Positions 19,971-30,540 of a DNA stretch of 64,000 bases are shown here, one piece after another. The notes under the pieces were generated by a model. It saw only the letters and a program-made list of their open reading frames with translations, made no database searches and was not told the DNA's origin. Source of the stretch: Elgaria multicarinata webbii (Eukaryota > Chordata > Lepidosauria > Squamata > Anguidae); NCBI RefSeq assembly GCF_023053635.1, contig NC_086172.1, forward strand, positions 92,222,181 to 92,286,180, written 5' to 3'. Numbering within the stretch: position 1 is the stretch's first letter; every line of letters begins with the position of its first letter. Position numbers and translations under genes: made by a program.

Positions 19971-20105
19971 GTGATGGACAAGTTGAGGCTCTCCAGATGT
20001 TGTTGGACTGCAAGCCCCCTCACCCCTCACTACTAGCTGTGTTGGCCAGGCCTGATGGGAGTTCTAGTCCAACAACATTTGGAGGGCCACATGTTCCCCA
20101 CCCTG
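19971..20105. mobile_element. hAT-like foldback MITE (CCTCCAGATGTGTTGG family), full copy
   Basis: Ends CAGTGATGGACAAGTTG and CATGTTCCCCACCCTG are imperfect inverted repeats of hAT type. Inner arms CTCCAGATGTTGTTGGACTG and TAGTCCAACAACATTTGGAG pair. The flanking eight bases agree only partly (ATGTATAG / GTCAATAG). Confidence 0.65.
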
Positions 20106-20156
20106 GTCAATAGGAACTAGGCTCAGCCTCTTGAACTCAAAATAATAACAGAGTCA

Positions 20157-20372
20157 ATATGGTGTAGTGGCTAGAGTGCTGGACTGGGAACAGGGAGACC
20201 TGGATTCTACTCCCCACTCAGCCCTGAAGCTCCCGCGGTGACTTTGGTCCAGTCACTGAGCCATAACCTACCTCACAGGGTTGTTGTGAGGATAAAATGG
20301 AGGAGGCGGATCATGTAATCTGCCTTGGAGGGGAAAAAGGCGGTATGCCAATATAATAATAAATAAAAATAA
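20157..20372 (+). mobile_element. tRNA-derived squamate SINE
   Basis: Head ATGGTGTAGTGGCTAGAGTG (box A), GGATTCTACTCC in place of box B, body CAGGGTTGTTGTGAGGATAA, 3' end GGAGGGGAAAAAGGCGGTATG followed by an AATAATAAATAAA tail. Same family as 4718-4951, in the opposite orientation. Confidence 0.88.
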
Positions 20373-21703
20373 GTTATTGGGGATAAAATTAGTCCTGTCA
20401 ACTAAACTTTGCTCACTCCTGCATTCTAGACACAACACGTGTTAAGACTGGATTATGTCTGCACTGGAAGATGGCTGAAACAACGATGGGCTGACTTGAT
20501 GCCCTGCTTTTCAGGCAGATGATACAAATACTTAACGGCAATATCCATTAACCTACTAAACATGTTTCAAGAAAAATTCTATGTACATATTCTACCAAAC
20601 TTTGATGCTGTGGCCACACTGACAAGAGCTGGAGGCACAAGGCTTGGACAGAAAACTGGCAGAGTGTTGGATGGGAAAACCCACAATGCCAAAGGCACAC
20701 CCAGGGTTGATGCAAGATATCATGTTGAGTCAGATGCCAGGGATAACTGGAAGCCAAGGGGTTATCGGCAGCCAGGAGTATTAACAGTTTGGATGGTCCC
20801 ATGGGGAAGGGAGGGGTGCATGCCTGCCAATCCAAGGGCACAAGGGGCTATGAAGCAGAACATGGAAGAGACATAGCGGATGTGATAGCAGATTGGTAGC
20901 CACAGACCATGATTAGGAAGTGCTACTAGAATCAGAGGCTTTAAGGATTCAGAGTGCCACTTTGTTCCGGCTCAAAACCAATAACCAACAATTGCTATTC
21001 AAACCAAAGTAGTTGCAAGCAAACATGGGGGGCTTAAGAGTGCCCATCCCTAAGGGGGCACTCTATAAGGGGGCAAGCATGGCACAAGGTAGTGTGTAAC
21101 GTAGTGGTGGAGGGGTTGCATGAACACAGCAGGGGAAGGTCAGAGTCTGAGGCAGAAGTCATGAATGTAGATTCTGGAATGCAGAGAGAAGCTGGAATGA
21201 TACATCTCATATCGTTCAAGTTCAAAGTTCATAGGATGGCCAACTGCCCGAAGACTGCAATCCCAAATTACAACAGTCCATTTATTCAAAATTTCCTCAG
21301 ATGGAGCAGTCCCATAACAGCAGGTGTGGGGGAGAAGAAATTATGAGGTACTCTACTTTGATGCCTACTCAAATGATTCCTCCTCCTCCATGACCCAGGT
21401 TGGCCTAGGCACAATTGGGTATTAGTATACAGTGCTCAACTCATTATAACATTATTTCTCTCATGCCACTGTAGCCCTGGTGCTACTGCAGATGTGGAAA
21501 CGCAGTATATTAATCAAGGCTAGACTTTTAATTGCTACTGGACACAATTGCTGACTTACTGGTTAAAGAATAAGTTCCACCTGGTGTCACATTTGTGACC
21601 GAGTTTTTGGAAAAGTTTGTGGAAACGGGATGAATTTTGTGAAAATCCATTGTGATTAAACATATACTGAAGTGTGGCCACTTAAAATTCAGTCATGCCC
21701 AAG

Positions 21704-21965
21704 TTTTTATTTATTTATTTATTTATTTATTACATTTTTATACCGCTCAATAGCCGAAGCTCTCTGGGTGGTTCACAAAAATTAAAACCATGATAAAACA
21801 ACCAACAGGTTAAAAGCACAAATACAAAATACAGTATAAAAAGCACAACCACGCAGCAAAATTGATATAAGATTAAAATACAGAGTTAAAACAGTAAAAT
21901 TTAAATTTAAGTTAAAATTAAGTGTTAAAATACTGAGTGAATAAAAAGGTCTTCAGCTGGACATT
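21704..21965 (-). mobile_element. L2-type LINE 3' end
   Basis: TTTATTTATT tail, then ATAGCCGAAGCTCTCTGGG and a long 3' UTR-like A-rich stretch, ending AAAAAGGTCTTCAGCTGG. Read in reverse, it matches the C-terminal/3' UTR part of the L2 piece at 39970-40215. Confidence 0.8.
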
Positions 21966-22610
21966 TTAGGACATTTGCTCACCAAATGCAGTCTCTACAG
22001 ATTCTTGATAGAACTACATCTTTTAAAGCAGTAAGCAAGTGAATTATTTAGGAATCTTTCCATAAAATTCAAGTTTTGAGGAAAATCCTTCGTAACAGAG
22101 AATTTGATTATTTAATTGCACAATATGACTCACCATGTGCATGAAAAGGTGCTGTTTATGATCCCTACCAATAACAGGCTGAAATTAATAACTATACAGT
22201 TCAAAGCTAGCCATGACTCACCCTTGCGTTCCATTGTTTTATTACATTTGTAAATCCTTCATTGGATTAGCTATTTTACAAGAGCAAATATCTTTTGTCC
22301 TTTTTTTTTTTAAAGAGATACCATATTTCCAACTCCCCTGCAGAGTGAGAATGCATCTCTTTTGGAAGAATTGTGCCTTAAAGAGTGTAACAAAGCAAGA
22401 TTTCCCCAAGTTTAATTTAACACGCAAAGGCACATATAAAATGTCCCACTCTTTATTTCCTGCAAGCCAGAAACTGCGGTGGGTAACCCATATCCCAGCA
22501 TAGTTAAACTAAGGGAAATTAAGCTGGAAGCTCTAACTGTAACCTAAGTGAAGATTGCCATAAATGGTGAAGTGGATTTTTGGAACTTCTCCTCTGATGA
22601 TATACAACCA

Positions 22611-22775
22611 TGTGGTGTAGTGGTGAGATTCTCCAACTAGGAATGAGGAAAATTGGTTCAAACCCTCACTTAGCCATGAAGCTCACTTGGCAGTGTTGGG
22701 TGAGTCTGTCTCTCTCAACCAAGCCTACTTCACAGGGTTCCTGAGAGGATAAAATAGGGAGGGGTACACACAAGC
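22611..22775 (+). mobile_element. tRNA-derived squamate SINE, diverged, no tail
   Basis: GTGGTGTAGTGGTGAGATTC (box A), GGTTCAAACCC (box B), TAGCCATGAAGCTCACTTGG and CACAGGGTTCCTGAGAGGAT. The 3' part is lost. Confidence 0.8.
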
Positions 22776-22796
22776 TACTGGGGCCCCGAGGCCTTT

Positions 22797-23065
22797 ACAG
22801 CAAGGTGGGGAACCGTTTTCAGCCCAAAGGATGCAGAATCAGGCAGGAGCCACATTGCCCAATCAGGGGAGGCGAGGGGCGGATGAAATTCTGCACTGGC
22901 TTTGCTCCCGCCCTTTACTTTCCTGGATTGGGCAAAGGAAAGGGAGGAGCTAAGCTGACTGACCTGTGGTTCAGTTAGGAGCTGTTCTCCTGCTCCTCTC
23001 CCTTCTCTGAGGGGAACAGAGCTTCAAGCAGAGGCAGGGCCTCCACTAGAGCTTTGGTGGGCTGG
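22797..23065. repeat. Possible hAT-derived repeat
   Basis: AGCAAGGTGGGGAACCGTTT and TTCAGCCCAAAGGATGCAG resemble hAT ends (compare 44733 and 56903); the right boundary is unclear. The rest is G/C-rich and unrecognised. Confidence 0.35.
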
Positions 23066-23767
23066 GTGATCATTGAATAAAAGTGGAGAAGTTAATAAAT
23101 ATGCATTCAAGAAGTGAATCACTGCTGCATCCATTTTCTGTGGAATATGTTAATTTGCCACCAGTGGAAAATGGAAAACAGAGCCCTGCAAGTGCATCTA
23201 ACTGTGTACTTTACTCCTGCAATCACAGGAAAAGCACTTAGGGTGTAATTGTTACTGTTGAAATACTTGTTACAAGAAGTAATTGCAGCATTTTCTCGGA
23301 AGCTATGCAACTCTTATATACATCCTTTGTATGTATATGGCTCCTCCCACAGATTTTGATATATACCGGAAACCCCTGTAAGCTGGAATTTGATGTGTGG
23401 TGAAAACAAATCACAACTCAGTCCACAATTCCAGTGCTCCATCACTACAATGATGCCAAAAGTGGTTTCAGCAACAACAGGGCAAATGCACGCAGAGTTG
23501 CAAGCAATCACATTATCACTTCTCCATTTACACGCATCCACTCTGCCTTAAGAGCTAATTTAGCCAATGGCTGAGTCTGTGTGGCAACAACTTGAAATTG
23601 TTCTTTGCCAACTCTGCCTGTGGCTATTTGAATGGTGCCACAGCCAGTGGTGCCATCAGGCCAAGACTTTAGGACAGAAGTACAGGGCCCCACTGTAAGA
23701 CCACTAGGCCCAGAATCTAAAATTCCCCAGCTGCACTCCTGGCCACAGCCATTTGCAAGGTCAGTCT

Positions 23768-23905
23768 GGTGTGGATGAACAGAGTTGACTTCGACCAGGG
23801 TTCAAGTTCCTGCTCCTCCATGAAGCTCATTGGGTGACCTTGAGAATGTCCCTATCTCTTAGCCTACTTCACAGGGTAATTGTGAAAATATCACAGGGGA
23901 GGCCC
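23768..23905 (+). mobile_element. tRNA-derived squamate SINE, diverged fragment
   Basis: GGTTCAAGTTCCTGCTCCTC, ATGAAGCTCATTGGGTGACC and CTTCACAGGGTAATTGTGAA match the SINE body; box A is largely lost. Confidence 0.65.
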
Positions 23906-24589
23906 TTGCAGAAAGGGCAAGATAAACAGGCAATAAACAAAATGATTTTTTGTAGGCATTATGACAAACTTGAGGGAAAATATTGTTGTATTTATAAAAT
24001 GTGTTCTTATGCATGGCTGCACACAACCAGCAGGCTTTTGAAGCATGTGACCAGATGACCGCGTGAATTGGCCCCCATAGTTAGTATTCCTATTTGGTCA
24101 TGCAAATCGCCCCTAACAACTGCTCAGCTGGAAATCCGGAAAATCAGGAGAAACTGGAGAGTGCAAACCTGGCTTGACCTCTGCTTGCAAAAAAATAAAT
24201 AAAAATGGAGCAAAGGAATTTATTGCATGTGGGAGTCTTACACAAACAGCAGGTAGTCATGTTGGCCCGAAGAATTACCAACAGCCCTTGTCTATGCAAC
24301 CTCAGATCTGGAGGGCACCAGGTTGGAGATTGTTTCAACGTGATACTTAGGAATCTTACAGCAGCCTTTAGAAACTAGGCAGCAATTCTGCTGTCCCAGG
24401 TGGGGCGGAGGAACCAAATGGCATCATCTTCTAAGGCCTGAGGGGCTGCCCCTCAGGATCACGGACTGCCAGCACTTTCGCATCAGGAAACCATCGAGAC
24501 AAATCAAAATGTCACTCCCAACTCAGACACACCCAGCCCAGCCCCTCAACCCACACACACTCTACATCCGCTTTATTTCCCCAGCGCTA

Positions 24590-25200
24590 AATCCAAAAGT
24601 CTTTCCGGGAGTGGAGAGCGGAAAGAGGCTGATGCCCGGTTTGCCAGGAGGAGGATCTTCCACGTTCAAAAGGGAAAGAAAAGGCCGTCCACGCTTCCTC
24701 CTCAGTGCAAGGCGGATGCTGACGCTCCCAAAGGCGAGCGCCCTGCTCCGGCCTCCGAACTCAAGGAATGCGGGCGCGATCCTCACCCCAAGGCAAGGGA
24801 TGCGCTACTCCTGTTCCGGAACAAACAACGAGTTGGAGGAGGCTGCAGTCTGCCAAACGCTGGGCAGCTCGAGAGCTGCTGCCCAACCCCACGCCAGACG
24901 CAGAAGCCGGCGGCTTCCAAGTGGCCGGAGATTGCAACCTTCCGCGGCCGCTTGCGGGCGCCTCCTCCCGGCAACGCAACGACCGAGCTCCAACGGTTTC
25001 CGAAAGCCGCGTTTCACTTCTCCCTGTGGCGACGATTACCACGGACATTGCAGCACCGAGGGGCCTGGAGCGGAGGCACCGAAGCAAGCGCACATTGCCC
25101 CTTCCTCGCCCCGCCCGAGGTCCTCGGAAGGGATGCCGTGAGCCCACGATGCGCCTGGGCCCATCCATTCCCTTAAGGGCTCATCGGCCATCAGCACATT
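24590..25200. promoter_or_regulatory. CpG-dense block in LDHA intron 1
   Basis: A run of high G+C with many CpGs, separated from the promoter island (about 25.95-26.35 kb) by a CpG-poor stretch that contains two MITE copies. Overlapping long open frames on both strands are expected from high G+C and resemble no protein I know. A candidate minus-strand donor GGG|GTGAGG lies at 24787/24786, so an alternative LDHA first exon is possible but unproven. Confidence 0.6.
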
Positions 25201-25544
25201 CCAAGAGATCACATGCTCTGGTCCTCACGGCCCTCCGCCACATGCAAAGCACGGAGCATCGAAAGGCATTAAACGCTTGTCATGCAAAGTAACATTTCCC
25301 TCCGAGCCCCCGCTCAAGCGTGTTCAGGTTCCCACATTTCGCAATCACAGTGGATTCTCCGATCTTTGGGCAGACACAACATCAATTCAGTTAGCCCTCG
25401 CTTCCTTCCACTTCTCACGTTACATAACCAATGGGTGAAGCGACGTATCCGCAGCAGCCCACCCGCTCTTCCTGCCAAAGAATGCCCTCGTAACAGGGGC
25501 GGAGGAGGGGGATCGTGGCCACCCCTCCCATTCTCCTCCAAATC

Positions 25545-25625
25545 AGTCTTCCCCGACCTGGTGCCCTCCAGATGTGAGGCCTGCAACTCCCATCATTCCC
25601 AGCCAGCGTGGCAGCTCCTCCAAAT
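25545..25625. mobile_element. hAT-like foldback MITE, half copy
   Basis: TTCCCCGACCTGGTGCCCTC and GCAACTCCCATCATTCCCAG form the left arm only; it abuts a complete copy at 25641. Confidence 0.65.
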
Positions 25626-25640
25626 CACACAATATCCTAG

Positions 25641-25771
25641 CGCAGCCTTCCCCAACCTGGTGCTGTCCAGGTGTATTGGACTGCAACTCCCATCATCCCC
25701 ATGCTGGCAGGGAAGGGTGGGAATTGCAGTCCAACACACCTGGAGGGCACCCGATTGGAGAAGACTGCTCT
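25641..25771. mobile_element. hAT-like foldback MITE (CCTCCAGATGTGTTGG family), full copy
   Basis: GCAGCCTTCCCCAACCTGGT to CGATTGGAGAAGACTGCTCT; inner arms TTGGACTGCAACTCCCATCA and GGGAATTGCAGTCCAACACA are strongly complementary, so the transcript would fold into a long hairpin. Confidence 0.75.
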
Positions 25772-26033
25772 GAAGGATCGTGGTCCCACTAACTCTTACT
25801 CACTCGAGCATTCATGTGCGCCACACACAAAAGGTTAGTTATATCCAAAGTTATTCTAAATTAAGTCTACTCTTAATAGGACCAACGTTGGATGCAAGAC
25901 AAAGAGTCCCAGTTTATCGGACCCTATTCCGCGTCCTCCCACCAAGCACCGGGGTCTTTTCCTCGAAGGGCTGGCTTTGCCCTGAGCATGCAAGGCAAGG
26001 CTGCTCTCGGCGCATCTCACCCAGCTTGCCTAC

Positions 26034-26095
26034 CTGGTAGCCCTAGCAAAGCTTCTGCCGACAGACGCGTTCTCCAATTGCCGCTGTAGTACCGC
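26034..26095 (-). other. LDHA: LDHA exon 1, untranslated leader (predicted)
   Basis: The minus-strand sequence ends ...GCTACCAG|GTAGGC, a good donor, about 60 bases below the expected start site set by the TATA-like box. A second donor option, CTGG|GTGAGA, lies about 15 bases further. The human gene also has a non-coding first exon. The exact start is inferred. Confidence 0.6.
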
Positions 26096-26117
26096 GAGGC
26101 GGTGGGAGGCGGCGGGC

Positions 26118-26191
26118 GTTTAAATAGGGATCCCGCGCGTGACGTCAGGTGGGCGGCGCGGGTCTGGCGTGGGACGTGCCAGTCGACACGT
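26118..26191 (-). promoter_or_regulatory. LDHA: LDHA core promoter: TATA-like box, CRE, paired hypoxia-type sites
   Basis: On the minus strand, TATTTAAA (26126-26119) sits about 25-30 bases above the predicted start. A perfect CRE, TGACGTCA, is at 26140-26147, near -48. Two ACGTG cores in opposite orientation lie at 26174-26178 and 26187-26191, near -80 to -96. A CRE at about -48 and paired HIF-1 sites are established features of mammalian LDHA promoters, so this arrangement looks conserved. The surroundings are CpG-rich (GC boxes at 26099-26117 and 26150-26157). Confidence 0.8.
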
Positions 26192-26521
26192 CGAGGGGGG
26201 ACCGGCTAGCAGCGCGCCTCTGACTCAGCCTGGGCTGCACAGTCGCTCGCCGCACATGCCCCGGGGCTCCGGCTAGGTAGGGAAGCAGGCGGGGTCCAGG
26301 ACTTGCTGCCTCGTAGTCGCGTCGGGCCACTGGAGGGCAGCAGTGGGAGAGGCGGGGAGATCAGGCGGTGAGGCGACCAGATGAAATGACTGCAAAAAGC
26401 GTATTATCCAGCCTCTCTATGGGAGGGGACATTTTTGCTGGAGAAAAATCATCACAGCCTGATAAACTATCTAACAGTACAAAGCCATCACAGCCTGATA
26501 CGCTAGTAACTTAGGGTCAAA

Positions 26522-26729
26522 GCAGACATTACTTTAAGTCCATTTCTGGTAGCTATGTCACCCCACTCCCCGCCTTATATTTTTTACTCTAGAGTAGGCA
26601 CAGACAGGATCCTGGTCCAGGTCAGGAACCTAGATTTGACCTGCACCTACTCTAGAGTAAAAAAAAAAAAAAAAAAATGGGGGAGAAGAAGTAGCTGCTT
26701 GATACAGATTTAAAGTAACATCTTCAGAG
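26522..26729. mobile_element. 208-bp foldback element upstream of LDHA
   Basis: Outer arms GCAGACATTACTTTAAGTCC / GATTTAAAGTAACATCTTC and a perfect 19-base inner arm TTTTTTACTCTAGAGTAGG (26580-26598) with its complement at 26646-26664, followed by poly-A. GTCAAA flanks both sides (26516-26521 and 26730-26735), a possible target duplication. No family name known to me. Confidence 0.65.
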
Positions 26730-26735
26730 TCAAAA

Positions 26736-27726
26736 TATTAATGAAGCACACTTTTTAAAGTGCTTGCTCAAGGAAAAGCAGCTACTTAAGAGCAAGGGCC
26801 TTTTCTTTCTTGCTCACCTTCTCTGGGGGCCTTGCCTGGGAGAGCTGGGCTCCTGGTGATTCCTAGGGAAGAATCTACACCCGTGGCCCTTTCGTTTCTG
26901 AAGCACTGTCCTGCAGATACTTTTTTCCACACGCAATTGCTGTTTTGTGGGCACACACTTACAGATTCAACACAGTATCTGCTGCAGTTATAACACAATC
27001 CATTGCCACATACCAATGAATTGTATCATAACTGCAGGAAGAGTTTGAAAGATCACGCATGCTGTATCATTTGTGTTTCTTGCGCAAGCACCATGCCATA
27101 AGCCACAGTATTTGCATAGAAGCGGGAAATCATCTTACTGTTTGAGTTTCCTTTTTAAAAAAACCTGGGAAATCACATGCAGATGTGTAGGAATGCAGTT
27201 TTAAAAAGAAAGATTGTGTGATTACTCACAGCTGCACAGCTCTGCAGGTGTGCATTGAAAAATAGCTGCAACCCAAAATTATAATAGCAAACCAAACAGC
27301 CTGATCATAGGAGAAGAAATGGAAGAGACCTCGCAGATTTCCTGCTCGCAAATCCCTAACCCTGCCTGAAGTCAAACGGGAAAGTGAGGAAAATGTTACA
27401 GAACAAGTTATGCAGCTTTCAAGACACTGTTATTGGTAAGGATTATCAGTGCTAGATTGGAGCAGGCATAACTCAGTAGGGCACAGAAACAACAAGCAGT
27501 GGGAAAAGGGAAAAATACCATCAGGACAACCTTATGTTACAGTACCATGATAAAACATGAATGCAGGTTGGCCCCAAGCAGAAAATGCAAGCTGTCCCCT
27601 CTTCCTTCCTCTGTATGGTGCATCACAAGCAATTGATTCTGGAAGCCTTAGTCTCACTTGCCTGAGTTCTCCCCCTGGGTGGCGCAGTAGTGGGGATTCA
27701 TCCCAGCAAGTCAAATCTTCCTCACT
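26736..27726. other. Intergenic, nothing recognised
   Basis: No gene, RNA or nameable repeat. Confidence 0.5.
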
Positions 27727-27827
27727 GGCCCTGTTCAGAAGACACCTTAAACCACAGCTTTAACTACAGTAAATAAGGCAAAAAGCCTTATTCACCATGG
27801 TTAAAGCTGTGTCTTCTGAACAGGGCC
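27727..27827. mobile_element. 101-bp near-perfect hairpin MITE
   Basis: Both ends read GGCCCTGTTCAGAAGACAC inward. Inner arms AATAAGGC/GCCTTATT meet at an AAAA loop, so most of the element pairs with itself. ACT flanks both sides (27824-27826, 27828-27830). A three-base duplication suits PIF/Harbinger-like elements, although ACT is not their usual TWA. Confidence 0.8.
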
Positions 27828-27982
27828 ACTGTATGCCATCCATTACCAAGAACCTTGACTGCTCACTCATCTTTTTCTCAAGATTTGGGCAAGTGATGGT
27901 GACTGCTTCCTCTAATTGTTCTCTGCCCTGAAAAGTAAACCCGTTTGTGTCCCTGCTGAGTGGCAGAGCAGGAAGGACCAGG

Positions 27983-28012
27983 ATCTCCCTGGTCCAATAG
28001 GACCAGGGAGAT
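27983..28012. repeat. Perfect 13-bp stem, 4-base loop
   Basis: ATCTCCCTGGTCC and its exact complement around AATA. The loop is not followed by a T-run, and there is no gene next to it. Confidence 0.85.
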
Positions 28013-28084
28013 GAAGGGGGAGAGGCGAAGAAAGCAGGCAGTAGCTGATCCTGGGAGGAGCCGCCATCACTTCTGCCTGCTTAC

Positions 28085-28300
28085 CAGCAGTGGCACAAAA
28101 CGTCCATCACCTGAGGCAGGTGGACATGCACACCTGCCCCACCATGCTCTGGAGTGTCCACTTGTTCTGGTGCCCTGCGAGGCATCAGCAGGCAGTGCTC
28201 CTCTCAGCAGGGGTACAGTGATCTGTCATCCCTCCCAATCCTCCACCTGAGACAGAGGAGCCACCTCGCCTCGTGCAAGGGCCAGCCCTGCTGCTCGCCT
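28085..28300. repeat. Possible hAT-derived repeat
   Basis: CAGTGGCACAAAACGTCC ... CACCTGAGGCAGG at one end and CTCGTGCAAGGGCCAGCCCTG at the other resemble CAGGGCTGGCCC-type hAT ends known in many vertebrates. A related piece is at about 30328-30540. Confidence 0.35.
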
Positions 28301-28837
28301 GCACTTCCTGTCTGAGCCACATGATGGGAAGGATGGGGCCTGTTGGGTCCAAACCCTGCCACCTAGGGAGGGACGGCGGGTGAGTGAGTGAGAAGACGAG
28401 CCGGCTGCTTTCTTCCACCACCTGCCTTCTCTGCCGCGCCATCCAGAGAGTGACTATAGGTGCGCTGGCAGAGGCAGCTGCTTGTGTTTTCTGCTCATGT
28501 CCAGTCCCTGTCAAGTCAGGGAGCTCGGAGGAGGAGGAGGTGTGGTAGGGAGGCAATTTCCAGGGAGGCGTTGTAGGGGCCTCTTACCCCCTTTGCAGTC
28601 TCTGCTGCAGGGCAGAGAAAGGGAGGAGAGAGGTGGCTCTTTACTATTTGCTGTTGGATCACCTCTCCTCAGCAGCAAGAGCTGCTGATTGGCTGCTTTC
28701 CCTTCAAAATAAAAATGGCAGCATTGAGCACACTTTAAAGAAAAGTGCTTAACATAACATGTTAGTAGGTTGCATTCCTATGGGCACTTACTTGGGAGTA
28801 AGTCCTATTGGACAGTGAGATTTACAAGATGACAATA

Positions 28838-29054
28838 ATTGACTGCATTTATATCCCGCCTTTTTTCCTCCAAGGAACCAAAGGCGGCGTACATAATCCT
28901 CTTCTTCTCCATTTTTATCCTCATAACAACAACCCTGTGAGGTAGGTTGGGCTGAGAGTCTGTGACTGATCCAAAATCACCCAGTGAGCTTCCATGGACT
29001 AGAACCCAGATCACTCGACTCCCAGTCCAGCATTTTAGCTATTACACCACACTG
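28838..29054 (-). mobile_element. tRNA-derived squamate SINE
   Basis: Reverse copy: head near 29054 (GTGTGGTGTAATAGCTAAAA), box B-like GGTTCTAGTCC, body CTGTGAGGTAGGTTGGGCTG in reverse sense, 3' end GCCGCCTTTGGTTCCTTGG then GGCGGGATATAAATGCAGTC. Confidence 0.88.
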
Positions 29055-29775
29055 TAGCCTTTTTTGTTGGAATAAAAAAGTACATATTTCCACATATGTA
29101 TTTAATGTTATTGTAGGCTTTTAAAACATCCGTCATTGACAGAGAAAACCTCCATATGTGTATGTTTACAGCCTTATATTTTACTTTATTTTAAAATATT
29201 GAATTTGGGGGCATGTGTGTATGTGAAACCAATCCTGAAATTATTGTATCAATAGGCATTGGCAAAACATATTGCATATTTAGTATTTCTTATCTTCTGG
29301 AATAAATACGTGAGGAATTATGTATTTTAAAGCACTTTAGTCTATTGAAAGCTACTTAAATTGTTGTGCAGTGATTTGCTTATCTTTATTGCCCTTTACT
29401 GCAACTGACACAGTGTCTGTGCTCCAAATTAATTTGCCATTTTCCCCCAGATACTGGGTTTTGTTTTTAACTGTTAGCTTCATTTTCAGAGTAAAGGTAT
29501 TTGACTGATTGATCAATCAAACAGTCAAATCTTGACTTTCGCTGGAGTTCAATGTTCAATCTGCAACAACCAAACAGGTCACTTAAGAGTAGCCCCATTT
29601 ACCTGGGGTGCCAGTAATAGACAGCATGCATCCCATTTCCTGTATTTGCAACTGGTTGAAGTGTTCCCTTTAATAAAGTTAAATGCACAGTATCGGTTCT
29701 GTTGAATTATCTGTATAACCTTTGAACACAGGCAGTAGGGAACAATGTACTGGAGTCAATAAATATTTTTTAGTT
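29055..29775. other. Intergenic, nothing recognised
   Basis: AT-rich; no gene or nameable repeat. Confidence 0.5.
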
Positions 29776-29959
29776 CAGTAGTGGGCAACCTGCAGCCCTC
29801 ATCCCAATTTCATGTGACCCTTAGCCTAATTTCAAAAGTTCTCGTATGCAATTAGTTCAGACCTCTGGCAAGAGGGATCTGTTCTTTCCCTGGCAGCCCT
29901 CTGATTGGGAAGGAAGAGGGGGAAAGAGAAAAAGGGTGGCAGAAAGAGAGAGAAAATTC

Positions 29960-29996
<37 letters not shown>

Positions 29997-30281
29997 GGCG
30001 TCAGAGAGAAAGAGAGAGAAGAGGGTCTCATAGAGAAGAGAGAGAGAAGAGGGTGTCAGAGAGAGGGTCTCATAGAGAAGAGAGAGAGAGAGGGAGAAGA
30101 GGGTGTCAGAGAGAGGGAGAAGAGGGTGTCAGAGAGAGGGGTGTGTGACCACTCACTTTTGGTGCTGGCCCTGCCCACTCTGGCTTCTGCTCCACTCACT
30201 GTGAATGTGATGCATCCCCTGACAGATTACCCATGAGGCAATGCAGCCCTCAACAGGAAAAAGGGTTGCCTCACCCCTTTG
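29776..30281. mobile_element. hAT-derived repeat holding a (GT)n(GA)n microsatellite
   Basis: Left end CAGTAGTGGGCAACCTGCAG; right end GGGTTGCCTCACCCCTTTG is its imperfect complement, and CAGCCCTC occurs inside both. The interior (29960-30140) is a long impure GT then GA repeat in which a unit of about 40 bases (GAGGGTCTCATAGAGAAGAG, GAGGGTGTCAGAGAGAGG) recurs. Confidence 0.55.
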
Positions 30282-30327
30282 TTAGACCTCCTTCTCTGTG
30301 TGTAAAACAAATACATCTCATAGGGCC

Positions 30328-30540
30328 AACCCCATTAGTGGGCAAAGTGAGGTGGCTGTCTCAGGCAGGTGATTTGGGGTGTCACGATAATTAATGTTTA
30401 CATTTTATATTATTACAGCCAGAGGAGAGGTGCTCATTGGATTTTCTCTGTCAGGTGCCAGAGTAGCTTGTACTGCCCTTACTAGTCACCTTGCTGGGGT
30501 GGGGAGCACCATTTGTGCTCCACATTAGGCAGCAAAATAT
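30328..30540. repeat. Possible hAT-derived repeat
   Basis: AGGGCCAACCCCATTAGTGG and GTGAGGTGGCTGTCTCAGGC, ending near CACATTAGGCAGCAAAATAT. Similar wording to 28085 and to about 60285 in reverse. Confidence 0.35.

Noticed and set aside
24509-25292. Overlapping long open frames on both strands (up to 210 codons)
   Set aside because: High G+C with few stop codons explains them; the products are Arg/Pro/Ser-rich, differ in every frame and match no family I know.
27983-28012. Rho-independent terminator
   Set aside because: Eukaryotic context, no T-run after the stem, no upstream gene.
29846-30148. 100-codon open frame rich in Arg/Glu
   Set aside because: It is a translation of the GA microsatellite.
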